Assembly (NCBI GenBank): GCA_017467625.1
Contig: JAFUSN010000004.1
Span: forward strand, 1-64,000
Length of the DNA stretch: 64,000 bases
Reading direction: 5' to 3'
Source of the DNA: RGIG1681 sp017467625
GTDB lineage: Bacteria; Bacillota; Clostridia; Christensenellales; UBA1242
A program made the position numbers and the translations under genes. Numbering within the stretch: position 1 is the first letter of the stretch; the number at the start of each line of letters is the position of its first letter. A model generated the notes under the pieces. That model was not told the origin of the DNA and did no database searches. It saw nothing but the letters and a program-made list of their open reading frames with translations. Below are positions 9,901 to 15,975 of the stretch, piece after piece.

Positions 9901-10522
9901 CACTATTTTGCAATTCAATAATTTGTGCTTGTAAATCACTAATTTGTGTGTTCAAATTCACTATTTGATTTCTCTTTGTTGTGATATCTGTTTGAAGCTC
10001 GGTTATTTGGCTGTTTAGACCAGTAATAATAACTTGCTTATTTGAAATATCAGCATTCAAACTAGAAATCTGAGTTTCCAAACTTGATCTATTGCCTTGC
10101 AAAGCTGAAATTTGTGTATTGAGATCAGCAATAACTGTCTCATTAGATGAAATAGTAGTATTTAACTCTTCTATTGTTTGTAAATTAGCATTTTTAAGGT
10201 TTGTCAATTCTGTAATTACGGCATTTTTAGTAACAATTTGACCATTTAATGTGCTTATTTCATTGTTAAGAAGTCCAACTTGAATATAATATTCATCTGT
10301 TAATTCTTTGTAATAAGCAATTTGTGCAATTTGTTCTTCATTTGCCTTATTTCCATCTGCATAACCTTTGTCATACATTTCTTGACCTTGTTCTGGAGTT
10401 AGATATTGACTATCATTTATAGTCCCAGTTATTGCAGGCCAATATACATATAAAAGTATCCCAGTTACAGCAATAATCAGACCAGAAATAAGTGTTATAA
10501 GGGTTTTAGATAATGTATTCAT
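6935..10522 (-). CDS. Giant phage adhesin: membrane anchor, coiled coil, nine beta repeats, DUF6273-like C-terminal domain
   Basis: 1195 aa. Residues ~8-28 form an uncleaved signal/transmembrane helix. Residues ~66-355 are a near-continuous coiled coil rich in heptad-like L/I-N-x-Q-I units. Residues ~357-957 hold nine ~67-residue units of InlB B-repeat / Listeria-Bacteroides repeat type (FNGWK...DTTFVAxITY), alternating between two versions ending ADITY and AKFT. Residues ~958-1195 form a globular domain with NNWWLRTS and a terminal YGVCFGFCI, matching the WWLRS...GVRPAF pattern of DUF6273-like, lectin-type domains. Lying directly upstream of zot, it occupies the place of the pIII receptor-binding protein. 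I infer a fibrous tip with the C-terminal domain binding the host surface. The start has AGGGGG upstream. Confidence 0.8.
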   Translation of the reverse strand: MNTLSKTLITLISGLIIAVTGILLYVYWPAITGTINDSQYLTPEQGQEMYDKGYADGNKANEEQIAQIAYYKELTDEYYIQVGLLNNEISTLNGQIVTKNAVITELTNLKNANLQTIEELNTTISSNETVIADLNTQISALQGNRSSLETQISSLNADISNKQVIITGLNSQITELQTDITTKRNQIVNLNTQISDLQAQIIELQNSASSNSSQIESLRSQITTLTNEKADLESSITNKDSQISSLNTQIASLNNSILDLQAQITSKENTISTLSTQIVNLQTLNTQLSQTNQSNASTISTLNAQVVSLNNQINTLSLQIQNNSSNVASLNNRIAELEESIAYYESFISGLQSETQVVATFMYDGSVYNIQVLSKNAYASVTTPASTTYMIFNGWKVDGQSVNLASYSVSENTTFVADITYKYDVTFVVDNETYNSQIVVANNSPTLPTAPTKTNYQFDGWTVNGSITTPNTYAITQDTTFVAKFTRLYTATFTYENTTKSTQIVRNGEYASNVAVANTTYKIFNGWKVGGVIVNVGEFAITQDTTFVADITYKYDVVYKVDNTNYNTQIVVNGGYASLPENPTKSGYEFDGWTLNGTTVINPTAITINANTTFVAKFTKLHTVTFTYEGTTKSTQTIRNNSYATNVSVADTTYKIFNGWKLNGTIVNVANTQITADTTFVADITYRYDVVFKVDNSNYNTQVVTANGGATAPANPSKTGYTFNGWTLNGTDIVNVANTSITGNTTFIAKFTINSYTVTFKYENTTLSTQTVNYGSSATDVNATSTTYKVFNGWKLNGTIVDVTTQQITGNTIFTADITYKYDVVFKVDNSDYNTQIVTKNNYANVPTAPSKFGYTFDGWCLNGNVVVNVSEIAITGNTTFTAKFTLNAYTVNFVSENVIIDTQSVNANNYATVPTAPTKNGYQFDGWTLDGQTVVDPLNNKIIANTTYIAKFTWRNITFANASWSLIQDVSTDIKTNNLTSSQVASKYGWHIGDEKTFTLSTNEEVTIQILGYNHDDLSNGNGKAGISFGMKNLLATKYGMNISNTNEGGWDTSSMRTNAMATIFSQLPSELRSVIVSVDKKTSAGNKSTTITISSDKLWLFSEVEIDGTTNSVYKDEGSQYEFWQTQTLVDFTADRIPELVKYLSNGTGAANNWWLRTSHKNSSKTFWYVSPYGNFTNYNASNSYGVCFGFCI

Positions 10523-10528
10523 TTTTCT

Positions 10529-11038
10529 TTACCCCCTTTGTACCACTTTGATTACGGCACCATTTATATTTGTATAAGTGGTTAAGTAAGATACTGAATC
10601 ATTGCTATTTTGAGTAGTTAAAGTTACTTTTGTTCCACTAGCATAATATTCGATTAAAATGTGTAATTCAGCAGTTGAGGCCACATCACCATTTAAGTTG
10701 TAAAATGCAAGTGTTAAATCCCCAGAGATTTTCCCAGCATTAACAATAATATTGTTAGTAGGTTGACCATTTACAAGAATTGTATAGTCATTTTGTTTGC
10801 CATTAAAGTCCTGTGGGGCAAAAGTAGATACATTTGTAAAATGTACATAATCTTCCGTATCAAATGAGAGAGAACCATAATCAAACTTTGATACTTCAGT
10901 GTAATCATTCTTTGTTTCTATCGTAATAACTGTGCCATATTCAGCAGATTTTACATTGAATAATTTTACAAGTTCCATTGTGCTAAATATACCAACTATG
11001 ATAAGAACAAAGCAGATTATATAACCATACCATTTCAT
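10529..11038 (-). CDS. Membrane-anchored minor virion-like protein, 169 aa
   Basis: 169 aa, not matched to a named family. Residues ~5-23 are a hydrophobic helix (YIICFVLIIVGIF) after a short basic start. The remainder is beta-rich and exposed (Thr/Asn/Val-rich). The start overlaps the stop of the preceding 416-aa gene (ATGA), and the adhesin begins 6 bases after its stop, so the three are translated as a block. Topology and position resemble minor coat or tip proteins of filamentous phages. The assignment is by context. Confidence 0.65.
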   Translation of the reverse strand: MKWYGYIICFVLIIVGIFSTMELVKLFNVKSAEYGTVITIETKNDYTEVSKFDYGSLSFDTEDYVHFTNVSTFAPQDFNGKQNDYTILVNGQPTNNIIVNAGKISGDLTLAFYNLNGDVASTAELHILIEYYASGTKVTLTTQNSNDSVSYLTTYTNINGAVIKVVQRG

Positions 11039-12285
11039 AGTTCCACCCCCGAATTTATATTATTGATAGTTACATTTTGGGTATTGATAGATGTCAATCC
11101 CGTATCTTTCAAAGAGCCAACTAACAACTTAAATTCTCTTTGAGTATTGCTTCTAATTGTTAAAGATTTAACTTGTATGCCATATAGGGCGTAGTAGTCA
11201 AAACCTAAAACATTCACATTGTTAAAGTTTGAAATATTGAAATCAACACTTATTTCAATATTTTCGAAGTTCTTTAATTCATTCAATTTAGCAGTAGAAA
11301 GAACATAGTAATAACCATTATCGGAAGCCACATATCTGCCTACAAAATCTTTTTCTGTAAGCTTAAATTGTGTTTCAACTTTCCAATAATCTACATTGTC
11401 TGACAAACCACTAATATTGAACTGACTATCTCCAGCAACAGACTCAAAAATAGATTGTTTTGCCCAAACCATACCACGATTATCGTAGTGGGTTGTCATG
11501 GTAAAATAGCTATTTTGAATGGTATTAACACCAAGTGGATCAGCAGAGATTTGTCCATTATCATCAATAGGATAAATGTGTAAGAAATCACCTAAATCAA
11601 TAAGTGAAATCACGCTATCACCAGTTCCGTTGTTTGAAGATTTAAGAATTTGTCCAACTTTAACAAGTAAGTCCTCAAATGTATAGTTGTGAACAGTGGT
11701 TTCAACATTGTAAGCTTTTTCACCATAGTTATAACCAGTGAAAAGTCCTGCGAAAGTATGTCCAACAGCTTTCAAAAATGAGAACCTTTTTACTGATGTA
11801 GTATATTGACCATCTAATGCAACAGCATAAGTTTTTCCGTCAATATCTATAATCATTTTATCTCCCCAAGAGTAGGAGTGCCCGGTTTCAAATGAAGTAT
11901 CACCATATCTGTCATACTGGAAGATGTTGTTTTTCTGTCCAACGCTATTGGTATATTGAACAATTTTGCCTTCTTTGTCGTAAACTAATTGAAATCCACG
12001 ACTATAAATAGCTTGTTTGCCAATTCCCGAATAGCAGTTGAAAAGCAGTTCAACAACCTCAAAACCAGTTCCATTTTTATTGGAATAATAGTTAGCTTCA
12101 ATAGTAGGCAGTTCTTCGCCAGTTTGGGGATCAGTAACAGTTGTTGCATAAGTTGAAGTTACAGCTGTTGGTAAATGGTCTTTTCCAATGGTTTTGTAGT
12201 AGAGCAAAACACCACTAAGAAAAGTCATAACCACTGTAACAATAACCAATGTAATATCAACTATTCTTAAAGTTACACTTTTCAT
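11035..12285 (-). CDS. Membrane-anchored phage structural protein, 416 aa
   Basis: 416 aa. Residues ~8-30 form one transmembrane helix (DITLVIVTVVMTFLSGVLLYY). The rest is a soluble, aromatic- and beta-rich ectodomain with no recognised catalytic motif. AAAGGAG precedes ATG 12285. It is the first gene after the central terminator and starts the adhesin block, so I read it as a minor virion protein at the filament end. No homologous family can be named from sequence alone. Confidence 0.62.
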   Translation of the reverse strand: MKSVTLRIVDITLVIVTVVMTFLSGVLLYYKTIGKDHLPTAVTSTYATTVTDPQTGEELPTIEANYYSNKNGTGFEVVELLFNCYSGIGKQAIYSRGFQLVYDKEGKIVQYTNSVGQKNNIFQYDRYGDTSFETGHSYSWGDKMIIDIDGKTYAVALDGQYTTSVKRFSFLKAVGHTFAGLFTGYNYGEKAYNVETTVHNYTFEDLLVKVGQILKSSNNGTGDSVISLIDLGDFLHIYPIDDNGQISADPLGVNTIQNSYFTMTTHYDNRGMVWAKQSIFESVAGDSQFNISGLSDNVDYWKVETQFKLTEKDFVGRYVASDNGYYYVLSTAKLNELKNFENIEISVDFNISNFNNVNVLGFDYYALYGIQVKSLTIRSNTQREFKLLVGSLKDTGLTSINTQNVTINNINSGVEL

Positions 12286-12315
12286 ACTTTTCTCCTTTTT
12301 TAGATTTATAAAAGT

Positions 12316-12355
12316 AAAAAAGCACTACCAAACTTAAATTCAGTAGTGCCTTTTT
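12316..12355 (-). terminator. Central terminator after the coat-protein genes
   Basis: Stem GCACTAC (12322-12328) / GTAGTGC (12343-12349) has an A-run on its left and a T-run on its right, so it can stop transcripts in both directions. On the minus strand it falls between the tiny membrane proteins and the 416-aa gene. M13 has a comparable terminator directly after its major coat gene, which lets coat mRNA greatly exceed minor-protein mRNA. Confidence 0.75.
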
Positions 12356-12356
12356 G

Positions 12357-12515
12357 TTAAATTATTCCATTCCAACCAAAGAAGTTTAATGCGTCAGCAA
12401 GCCATTTTAGTGCTATGCCGATATATTCAAAAACTTTGGCTAAAATTCCTAATGGCCATGTTCCGACCAACACTACTAAAACGATTATTAAAATTATTAG
12501 TATTAGATTTTTCAT
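12357..12515 (-). CDS. Tiny hydrophobic phage protein, 52 aa (coat candidate)
   Basis: A 52-codon frame starting MKNLILIILIIVLVVLVGTW: a transmembrane helix at ~3-19, then an amphipathic helical stretch (LAKVFEYIGIALKWLADALN) and a Gly/Trp tail. It begins 14 bases after the stop of the 64-aa gene with only a weak ribosome site, suggesting coupling, and stops just before the central terminator. Its size and single helix fit filamentous phage major or minor (pVII/pIX-like) coat proteins. No signal-peptidase site is obvious. Confidence 0.6.
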   Translation of the reverse strand: MKNLILIILIIVLVVLVGTWPLGILAKVFEYIGIALKWLADALNFFGWNGII

Positions 12516-12529
12516 AGAACATCAGCCAC

Positions 12530-12724
12530 TTATAGCGTTACGCTCGATGCTGTTTCAACTATTGTTTCAGTAGCTTTAGGTGCTCCACCAAACCATTGAA
12601 CGATTTGCTGTGAAAAGGTCAATCCGTTTACAGAGCAACCGATGACTACAACCAAACAGAATAGAAGAATAGCACCAAGAACGCCAGCTATAATTCCTAA
12701 TGTTAGTTTTAATTTATCTGACAT
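12530..12724 (-). CDS. Small single-membrane-segment protein, 64 aa (major coat candidate)
   Basis: 64 aa with a lysine-containing N-terminus (SDKLKL), one hydrophobic helix at ~7-31, and a polar, acidic C-terminal segment (PKATETIVETASS). AAAGGAG precedes the ATG. Together with the neighbouring 52-aa protein it is the best candidate for the major coat: short, one helix, upstream of the central terminator and close to the putative ssDNA-binding protein. In M13 the mature coat has an acidic outer end and a basic inner end, so if this is the coat the orientation would be reversed or processed. Which of the two coats the filament is unresolved. Confidence 0.62.
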   Translation of the reverse strand: MSDKLKLTLGIIAGVLGAILLFCLVVVIGCSVNGLTFSQQIVQWFGGAPKATETIVETASSVTL

Positions 12725-12745
12725 ATTATTCTCCTTTATTTAGAT

Positions 12746-13093
12746 TTACTTCATAAGCATGTTAAGAAGCATTTTGTCTGAATTACGATAAGGTTTAATA
12801 TTACATTCATAAACCTCACCATTTTCATCAACAGTTCTTACTGCATAAGTGTTGCCTTTGATAACATTACCAGTTGCATCATCTTTAATTTCATAAGGAT
12901 TTGCAACAAGTTCAGCTTTCATTTCATTACCAAACACAATGTCAAGAACTGCATAACCACCTTTATCAGGTGGAACTACTGAAAGGCGAACATCTTTGCC
13001 TCTGATTTGACCTTTAATAAAGTAAGTGAAGAATGTTTTTCCATTCTTTTCAAAAGTTTCTCTTTCAACTAAAATTTGATTTTTCTTTGCCAT
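12746..13093 (-). CDS. Small beta-rich protein, possible ssDNA-binding (gpV-like) protein
   Basis: 115 aa. It has alternating charged and hydrophobic strands (FFTYFIKGQIRGKDVRLSVV, then AVLDIVFG) and a Lys/Met-rich tail, consistent with a small OB-like fold but with no diagnostic motif. Its start overlaps the stop of the preceding gene and GGAGG precedes it. Position directly before the coat candidates matches that of the ssDNA-binding protein gene in filamentous phages. The function is inferred from size and context only. Confidence 0.6.
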   Translation of the reverse strand: MAKKNQILVERETFEKNGKTFFTYFIKGQIRGKDVRLSVVPPDKGGYAVLDIVFGNEMKAELVANPYEIKDDATGNVIKGNTYAVRTVDENGEVYECNIKPYRNSDKMLLNMLMK

Positions 13094-13371
13094 TATTTAC
13101 GGCCTCCTTTTTTCAATTTTGTTCCTTTTTCTCTTGAATACTTTTTAGCTTCAGATTTGCTATAACCAGCATCCATAGCTGATTTGTATCTGAAAAGACC
13201 AGCATGGTCAGATTGGCATTGAAGATAACCACTTCTCATACCAGCTTCATAATCGGTAAGTTCACGACCTTCTTTTCTTCCATGTTGGTGAACTTTGGCT
13301 CTACGCTCTTCAGCATAGCTTTGTGCTCTCTTATTAGGAACACTCCATCTTCTTACAGAATTACTTGCCAT
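13093..13371 (-). CDS. Small basic phage protein, 92 aa
   Basis: 92 aa, not recognised. Strongly basic and polar with many Arg/Lys and Tyr (ERRAKVHQHGRKEGRE) and a lysine-rich C-terminus (REKGTKLKKGGRK), suggesting nucleic-acid binding. AAGGAG precedes ATG 13371, and its last base is shared with the start of the 115-aa gene. It is the first gene after the structured gap at 13411-13550, so a promoter may lie there. Confidence 0.65.
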   Translation of the reverse strand: MASNSVRRWSVPNKRAQSYAEERRAKVHQHGRKEGRELTDYEAGMRSGYLQCQSDHAGLFRYKSAMDAGYSKSEAKKYSREKGTKLKKGGRK

Positions 13372-13410
13372 TTTTAACTCCTTTTTAATTTTTTATTTTA
13401 ATTTTTTTGT

Positions 13411-13550
13411 GCTAATTGAAATTAGCTATTAAGTTGTAGATAATTGCTAGATGTCTATGAAACAACTCGTCTCAGTGCGATATTTGTGGTAGTAGCTAAC
13501 TTTATATTTAAGACCACAAAGTGATCGCCAAAATTCATCTATCTAACAAT
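13411..13550. other. Structured non-coding gap between early and coat genes
   Basis: A perfect hairpin GCTAAT/ATTAGC (13411-13416/13421-13426) is followed by a larger fold: GCGAT and TGTGGT (13477-13490) pair with ACCACA and ATCGC (13513-13528), and flanking AATTG/CAATT segments can pair outside it. There is no reading frame with a ribosome site. It could be a promoter-proximal regulatory RNA, or a DNA signal such as a complementary-strand origin. I cannot decide which. Confidence 0.45.
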
Positions 13551-13553
13551 TAT

Positions 13554-13802
13554 TTAATCAATGTACTTGCGTGTATAACTGCCTGAACGCATACGCTTTC
13601 CATTGATTCGTTTACCACGGACTTTATACACGAGTTCGTAGTCAGCATCTCTCGATCTCGTTCTAAGAAGATAAATGTCATCACTCATAAGTAGGGTGTT
13701 GCCATTACCCGAACGACAAAGAGATACTCTTTGGCAAACAATGAAATCTTTTGTTCTATAAACATTGTCTGCCTCTCTAAAGTAATCAACGGTAGTCATC
13801 AT
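13554..13802 (-). CDS. Small phage protein of unknown function, 82 aa
   Basis: 82 aa and basic, with a central predicted beta core (DFIVCQRVSLC, YELVYKVRGKRI) and a basic Arg/Lys-rich end. GGAGG lies just before the tandem ATGs at 13802/13799. The start overlaps the stop of the upstream 83-aa gene. No family recognised. The coupling shows it belongs to the phage early operon. Confidence 0.6.
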   Translation of the reverse strand: MMTTVDYFREADNVYRTKDFIVCQRVSLCRSGNGNTLLMSDDIYLLRTRSRDADYELVYKVRGKRINGKRMRSGSYTRKYID

Positions 13803-14050
13803 TTTTCCTCCTTTTCCAGATTTTCTTTCAACAACTTATCGGCTTTCTTTTTACCAAAGAACTCACTGAATTGTTGTTGATATCTTTGGAGCATAATGCT
13901 TGATATACGATGAATAAGCTCTTCTTGCATATCAGTTAAACCGTTTGCATTAAGTTCGTTGACTTTTACATAAAGAGGAACATTCGTTAAATAACTACCG
14001 TCAGGATTACGAAGTCCTATATATGCAACTTTTTGATACTTTTCATCCAT
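13799..14050 (-). CDS. Small phage protein of unknown function, 83 aa
   Basis: 83 aa. The N-terminal ~30 residues look beta-stranded (KVAYIGLRNPDGSYLTNVPLYV) and the C-terminal half is a charged helix ending KLLKENLEKEEK. AAGGAG precedes ATG 14050. It follows the sigma-like gene by ~80 bases and is coupled to the 82-aa gene. No family recognised. Confidence 0.6.
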   Translation of the reverse strand: MDEKYQKVAYIGLRNPDGSYLTNVPLYVKVNELNANGLTDMQEELIHRISSIMLQRYQQQFSEFFGKKKADKLLKENLEKEEK

Positions 14051-14127
14051 AGCATTTTCTCCTTTTTAGATTGAGAAGTTTTTACGCCTCTCACTTAATA
14101 GGCACGAAAAATGCAAAAGTTGACGGT

Positions 14128-14568
14128 CTATTTCAAAAAATTTTTTATTTTGTTAAAAATTCTTTCCAATTTATGGCTAATTGCCGATTTGCAAATACCA
14201 AGTTCATTAGCAACATCAACTTGTGGACGACCCTTGAAATACACTTCTTTTACTAGCCATTGTTGTTCTTGGGATAATGAAGAAATTGCTTTATGAAGAT
14301 TGCTATACTCATCTTTTTTAACAAGAGCATCTTCTAAAGAAAAATCCTCATCTTCAAACTCGTGTCCATTTTCCAATGAAATATCAAGAGATTGATGACG
14401 CCTTGTTTCTTTTAACTCGTTAAGATAAATCTCATGTTCACCAACAATGTACTCGTGGCGAACTTTCTCATCTGCTTTTTCAAGCAGCTTTGCTGTTTTG
14501 TCATCTACGATGGCATAAATTATTTTTGTTTGATTTCCTTTTGTGATTTGTGTTGTTAATTTTTTCAT
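14128..14568 (-). CDS. Sigma-region-4-like DNA-binding protein (phage transcription activator)
   Basis: 146 aa from the ATG at 14568, chosen because GGAGG lies 7 bases upstream; the frame stays open further up without a ribosome site. The N-terminal part is mixed alpha/beta. Residues ~92-143 contain a sigma-70 region-4-type helix-turn-helix (LSQEQQWLVKEVYF, then QVDVANELGICKSAISHKLERI), also seen in small phage late-gene activators and ECF-like sigma factors. No region 2 is visible, so it is more likely an activator than a complete sigma factor. It lies behind two terminators with complementary loops, so its expression may be attenuated. Confidence 0.75.
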   Translation of the reverse strand: MKKLTTQITKGNQTKIIYAIVDDKTAKLLEKADEKVRHEYIVGEHEIYLNELKETRRHQSLDISLENGHEFEDEDFSLEDALVKKDEYSNLHKAISSLSQEQQWLVKEVYFKGRPQVDVANELGICKSAISHKLERIFNKIKNFLK

Positions 14569-14610
14569 AAAATACCTCCAGTTCTGATTTGAAATCGACT
14601 GCCGAGGCAT

Positions 14611-14659
14611 AAAGAAAAAAAGCCCAGCAATCGTGAGCTAAATCACAACTGCTGGGGTT
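14611..14659 (-). terminator. Terminator 1 upstream of the sigma-like gene
   Basis: On the minus strand a ~10-base stem (14620-14629 with 14650-14659, one mismatch) with an inner GTGA/TCAC helix is followed directly by TTTTTTCTTT. It ends ~43 bases before the sigma-like start codon, so it would stop leader transcription. Its loop contains a 10-base segment complementary to terminator 2. Confidence 0.75.
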
Positions 14660-14673
14660 CTGAAAAAATAGGT

Positions 14674-14733
14674 ACAAAAAAGAAGACCTAACAATAGAAG
14701 AACCACTAAAAAAGTGATTTAGCTATTGTTAGG
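14674..14733 (-). terminator. Terminator 2 (upstream of terminator 1)
   Basis: A perfect 11-base stem CCTAACAATAG (14687-14697) / complement (14723-14733), with an A-run at 14675-14681 that reads as T-run on the minus strand. A small CACT/AGTG hairpin sits inside. Positions 14714-14723 are the exact reverse complement of 14637-14646 in terminator 1, so the two leader structures could pair with each other. Confidence 0.7.
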
Positions 14734-14738
14734 CCCTC

Positions 14739-14874
14739 TGATGGTCGCTTGAAGTCATAAATGACTAGCCAAATACGGACACTCTTGTGTTTGTCAAAAG
14801 ACAGACATCAACAATCTTGATATTAAATAGCATTTCTTGATGGTCGCTATGTAGTCATCTGACTAGCCAAATAC
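14739..14874. repeat. Two copies of a ~38-bp structured direct repeat
   Basis: Copy 1 is 14739-14776 and copy 2 is 14838-14874, a 99-base period. Both begin TGATGGTCGCT, contain a short AGTCA/TGACT inverted repeat in the middle, and end GACTAGCCAAATAC. Copy 2 is enclosed by a perfect 12-base stem (14819-14830/14885-14896). The symmetric cores suggest either tandem RNA aptamer-like hairpins in the leader of the sigma-like gene or binding sites for a replication/repressor protein. Confidence 0.7.
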
Positions 14875-14896
14875 AAATATTATCCTATTTAATATC
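14816..14896. other. Candidate double-strand origin: CTTGATATTAA at the base of a 12-bp stem
   Basis: CTTGATATTAA at 14816-14826 is the same 11-mer as the phiX174 gpA nick region (cut after CTTG). Here it overlaps the left arm of the 12-base stem GATATTAAATAG/CTATTTAATATC. HUH initiators nick beside or within such hairpins. The motif is on the strand opposite to the genes, which is unlike M13, so this origin call is tentative. Confidence 0.4.
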
Positions 14897-14926
14897 GAAA
14901 AATATTAAGTTGTAAATTCCCATATT

Positions 14927-15118
14927 TTACGCTTGACTAACCTTTTTAGGTTTATGGGGCTTTGTGGAATCAAGCGGCAATGTGTGAACGCCTCCATCTT
15001 TATCAACAGATGCAACAAGATCTTGCTTGCATCCCGGACAAGTAATTTCAACATTACTGCCTAATTCTGCCCGACATAAGCGTTTCCCACATTGAGGACA
15101 AGTTATGTATTTATACAT
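14927..15118 (-). CDS. Com-like zinc-ribbon protein
   Basis: 63 aa from the ATG at 15118, chosen because AAGGAGG stands 5 bases upstream; an open frame continues to 15208 without a ribosome site. Two CxxC pairs (ITCPQCGKRLCRAE near the start and ITCPGC ~20 residues later) resemble the phage Mu Com family, whose zinc finger binds mRNA and controls translation. The C-terminus is basic (TKPHKPKKVSQA). It lies between the LexA-type repressor and the structured leader of the sigma-like gene. Confidence 0.7.
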   Translation of the reverse strand: MYKYITCPQCGKRLCRAELGSNVEITCPGCKQDLVASVDKDGGVHTLPLDSTKPHKPKKVSQA

Positions 15119-15234
15119 TTCATCCTCCTTTATCCCTGTGCCACTTATCGATTGGATTTGACATACTATATTGTAAAGGTTAGGGACTCCATTTACATAG
15201 TAAGCCACGAATATTGGCTCTTAACATAGTAGAA

Positions 15235-15843
15235 CTATATTAAATCTTTCAATACTTTTACTGCAACACCTTGTATGCTGATGTTATCGAAATACATATC
15301 TTCCATTTCATCATTTTCTGGGTGCAAACGAACTTTTTTATGCTTTTTATCTAAATAGTATCTTTTTAATGTTGCTTCATCATCTATTAAAGCAACAACA
15401 ATTTGACCTTCATTTGCTGTGTTTTGTTGTTTTACAATAACAAAATCTCCATCTTCAATATTGGCGTTAATCATACTATTACCTTTTGCATGCAAAGCAA
15501 AAAAAGTTCCGTTACCAAGTAAAGCTGTTGAAATAGGAATATATTTTTCGATATTTTCTTCAGCAAGCATTGGTGAGCCACAAGCAATCGTTCCAACAAC
15601 TGGAACATCTGTCATTTCTAAAACTCGCTTTTTAATCTTATTTGTTTTAATGCCATTCCAACCTTGCTTTAAGTCAATTATACCTCTTTCTTTCATTACT
15701 TTGAGATTTCTACTGACATTGCTTTTGTCAAGTTTGACCTCATCAGCAATTTCTTGCAAAGTTGGAGTCTTGCCATTAGCACAATAATAATCATCTACGA
15801 ATTTTATTATTGCGTTAAAAACGCTCTCACTCATAACTTTCAT
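15235..15843 (-). CDS. LexA-type SOS repressor (prophage repressor)
   Basis: 202 aa. Residues ~1-65 form a winged helix with the recognition segment KLDKSNVSRNLKVM. The self-cleavage site reads VVGTIACGSP, so the scissile bond is Cys88-Gly89, as in UmuD, rather than Ala-Gly. The Ser/Lys dyad is S123 (GNSMINANIEDGD) and K160 (EATLKRYYL), 37 residues apart as in LexA (S119/K156). Start 15843 has AGGAAG upstream. It is divergent from the serine recombinase and next to a palindrome overlapping that promoter, so I infer RecA-dependent self-cleavage induces the prophage. A host lexA role cannot be excluded, but no SOS genes surround it. Confidence 0.88.
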   Translation of the reverse strand: MKVMSESVFNAIIKFVDDYYCANGKTPTLQEIADEVKLDKSNVSRNLKVMKERGIIDLKQGWNGIKTNKIKKRVLEMTDVPVVGTIACGSPMLAEENIEKYIPISTALLGNGTFFALHAKGNSMINANIEDGDFVIVKQQNTANEGQIVVALIDDEATLKRYYLDKKHKKVRLHPENDEMEDMYFDNISIQGVAVKVLKDLI

Positions 15844-15872
15844 AAAAAATTCTTCCTATGTTTTAATTTATT

Positions 15873-15890
15873 ACGCAATTTTTGTTGCGT
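15873..15890. promoter_or_regulatory. Palindromic operator ACGCAA-N6-TTGCGT between repressor and recombinase
   Basis: A perfect 6-6-6 palindrome. Its right half-site coincides with the -35 of the recombinase promoter and its left half lies 30 bases before the repressor start. A related GCGTT-AAA-AACGC palindrome occurs at 15812-15824 inside the first codons of the repressor gene. It differs from the Bacillus SOS box (GAAC-N4-GTTC), suggesting a phage-specific repressor site. Confidence 0.6.
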
Positions 15891-15913
15891 TATGAGAATA
15901 TTTTAGCTATAAT
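15885..15913 (+). promoter_or_regulatory. Promoter of the serine recombinase
   Basis: TTGCGT (15885-15890), 17-base spacer, TATAAT (15908-15913). The -35 is embedded in the palindromic operator, so bound repressor would exclude RNA polymerase. The transcript would have a ~220-base leader containing the large fold at 15976-16116. Confidence 0.6.
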
Positions 15914-15975
15914 ATGTAAAGAAGTCAAGAGAATGAAACAAATTTTTTTGAAAAACTTCAAAAATTTTATTTAAT

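Noticed and set aside
6935..10522. Regular ~200-bp repeats suggesting a CRISPR array
   Set aside because: They code for in-frame ~67-residue protein repeats of diverged sequence; the DNA repeats are neither short nor identical.
14687..14876. Tandem repeats plus terminator upstream of a gene suggested a type III toxin-antitoxin (ToxIN-like) locus
   Set aside because: The downstream protein has a sigma-region-4 helix-turn-helix and not a ToxN-like endonuclease, and the repeats are 99 bases apart instead of contiguous.
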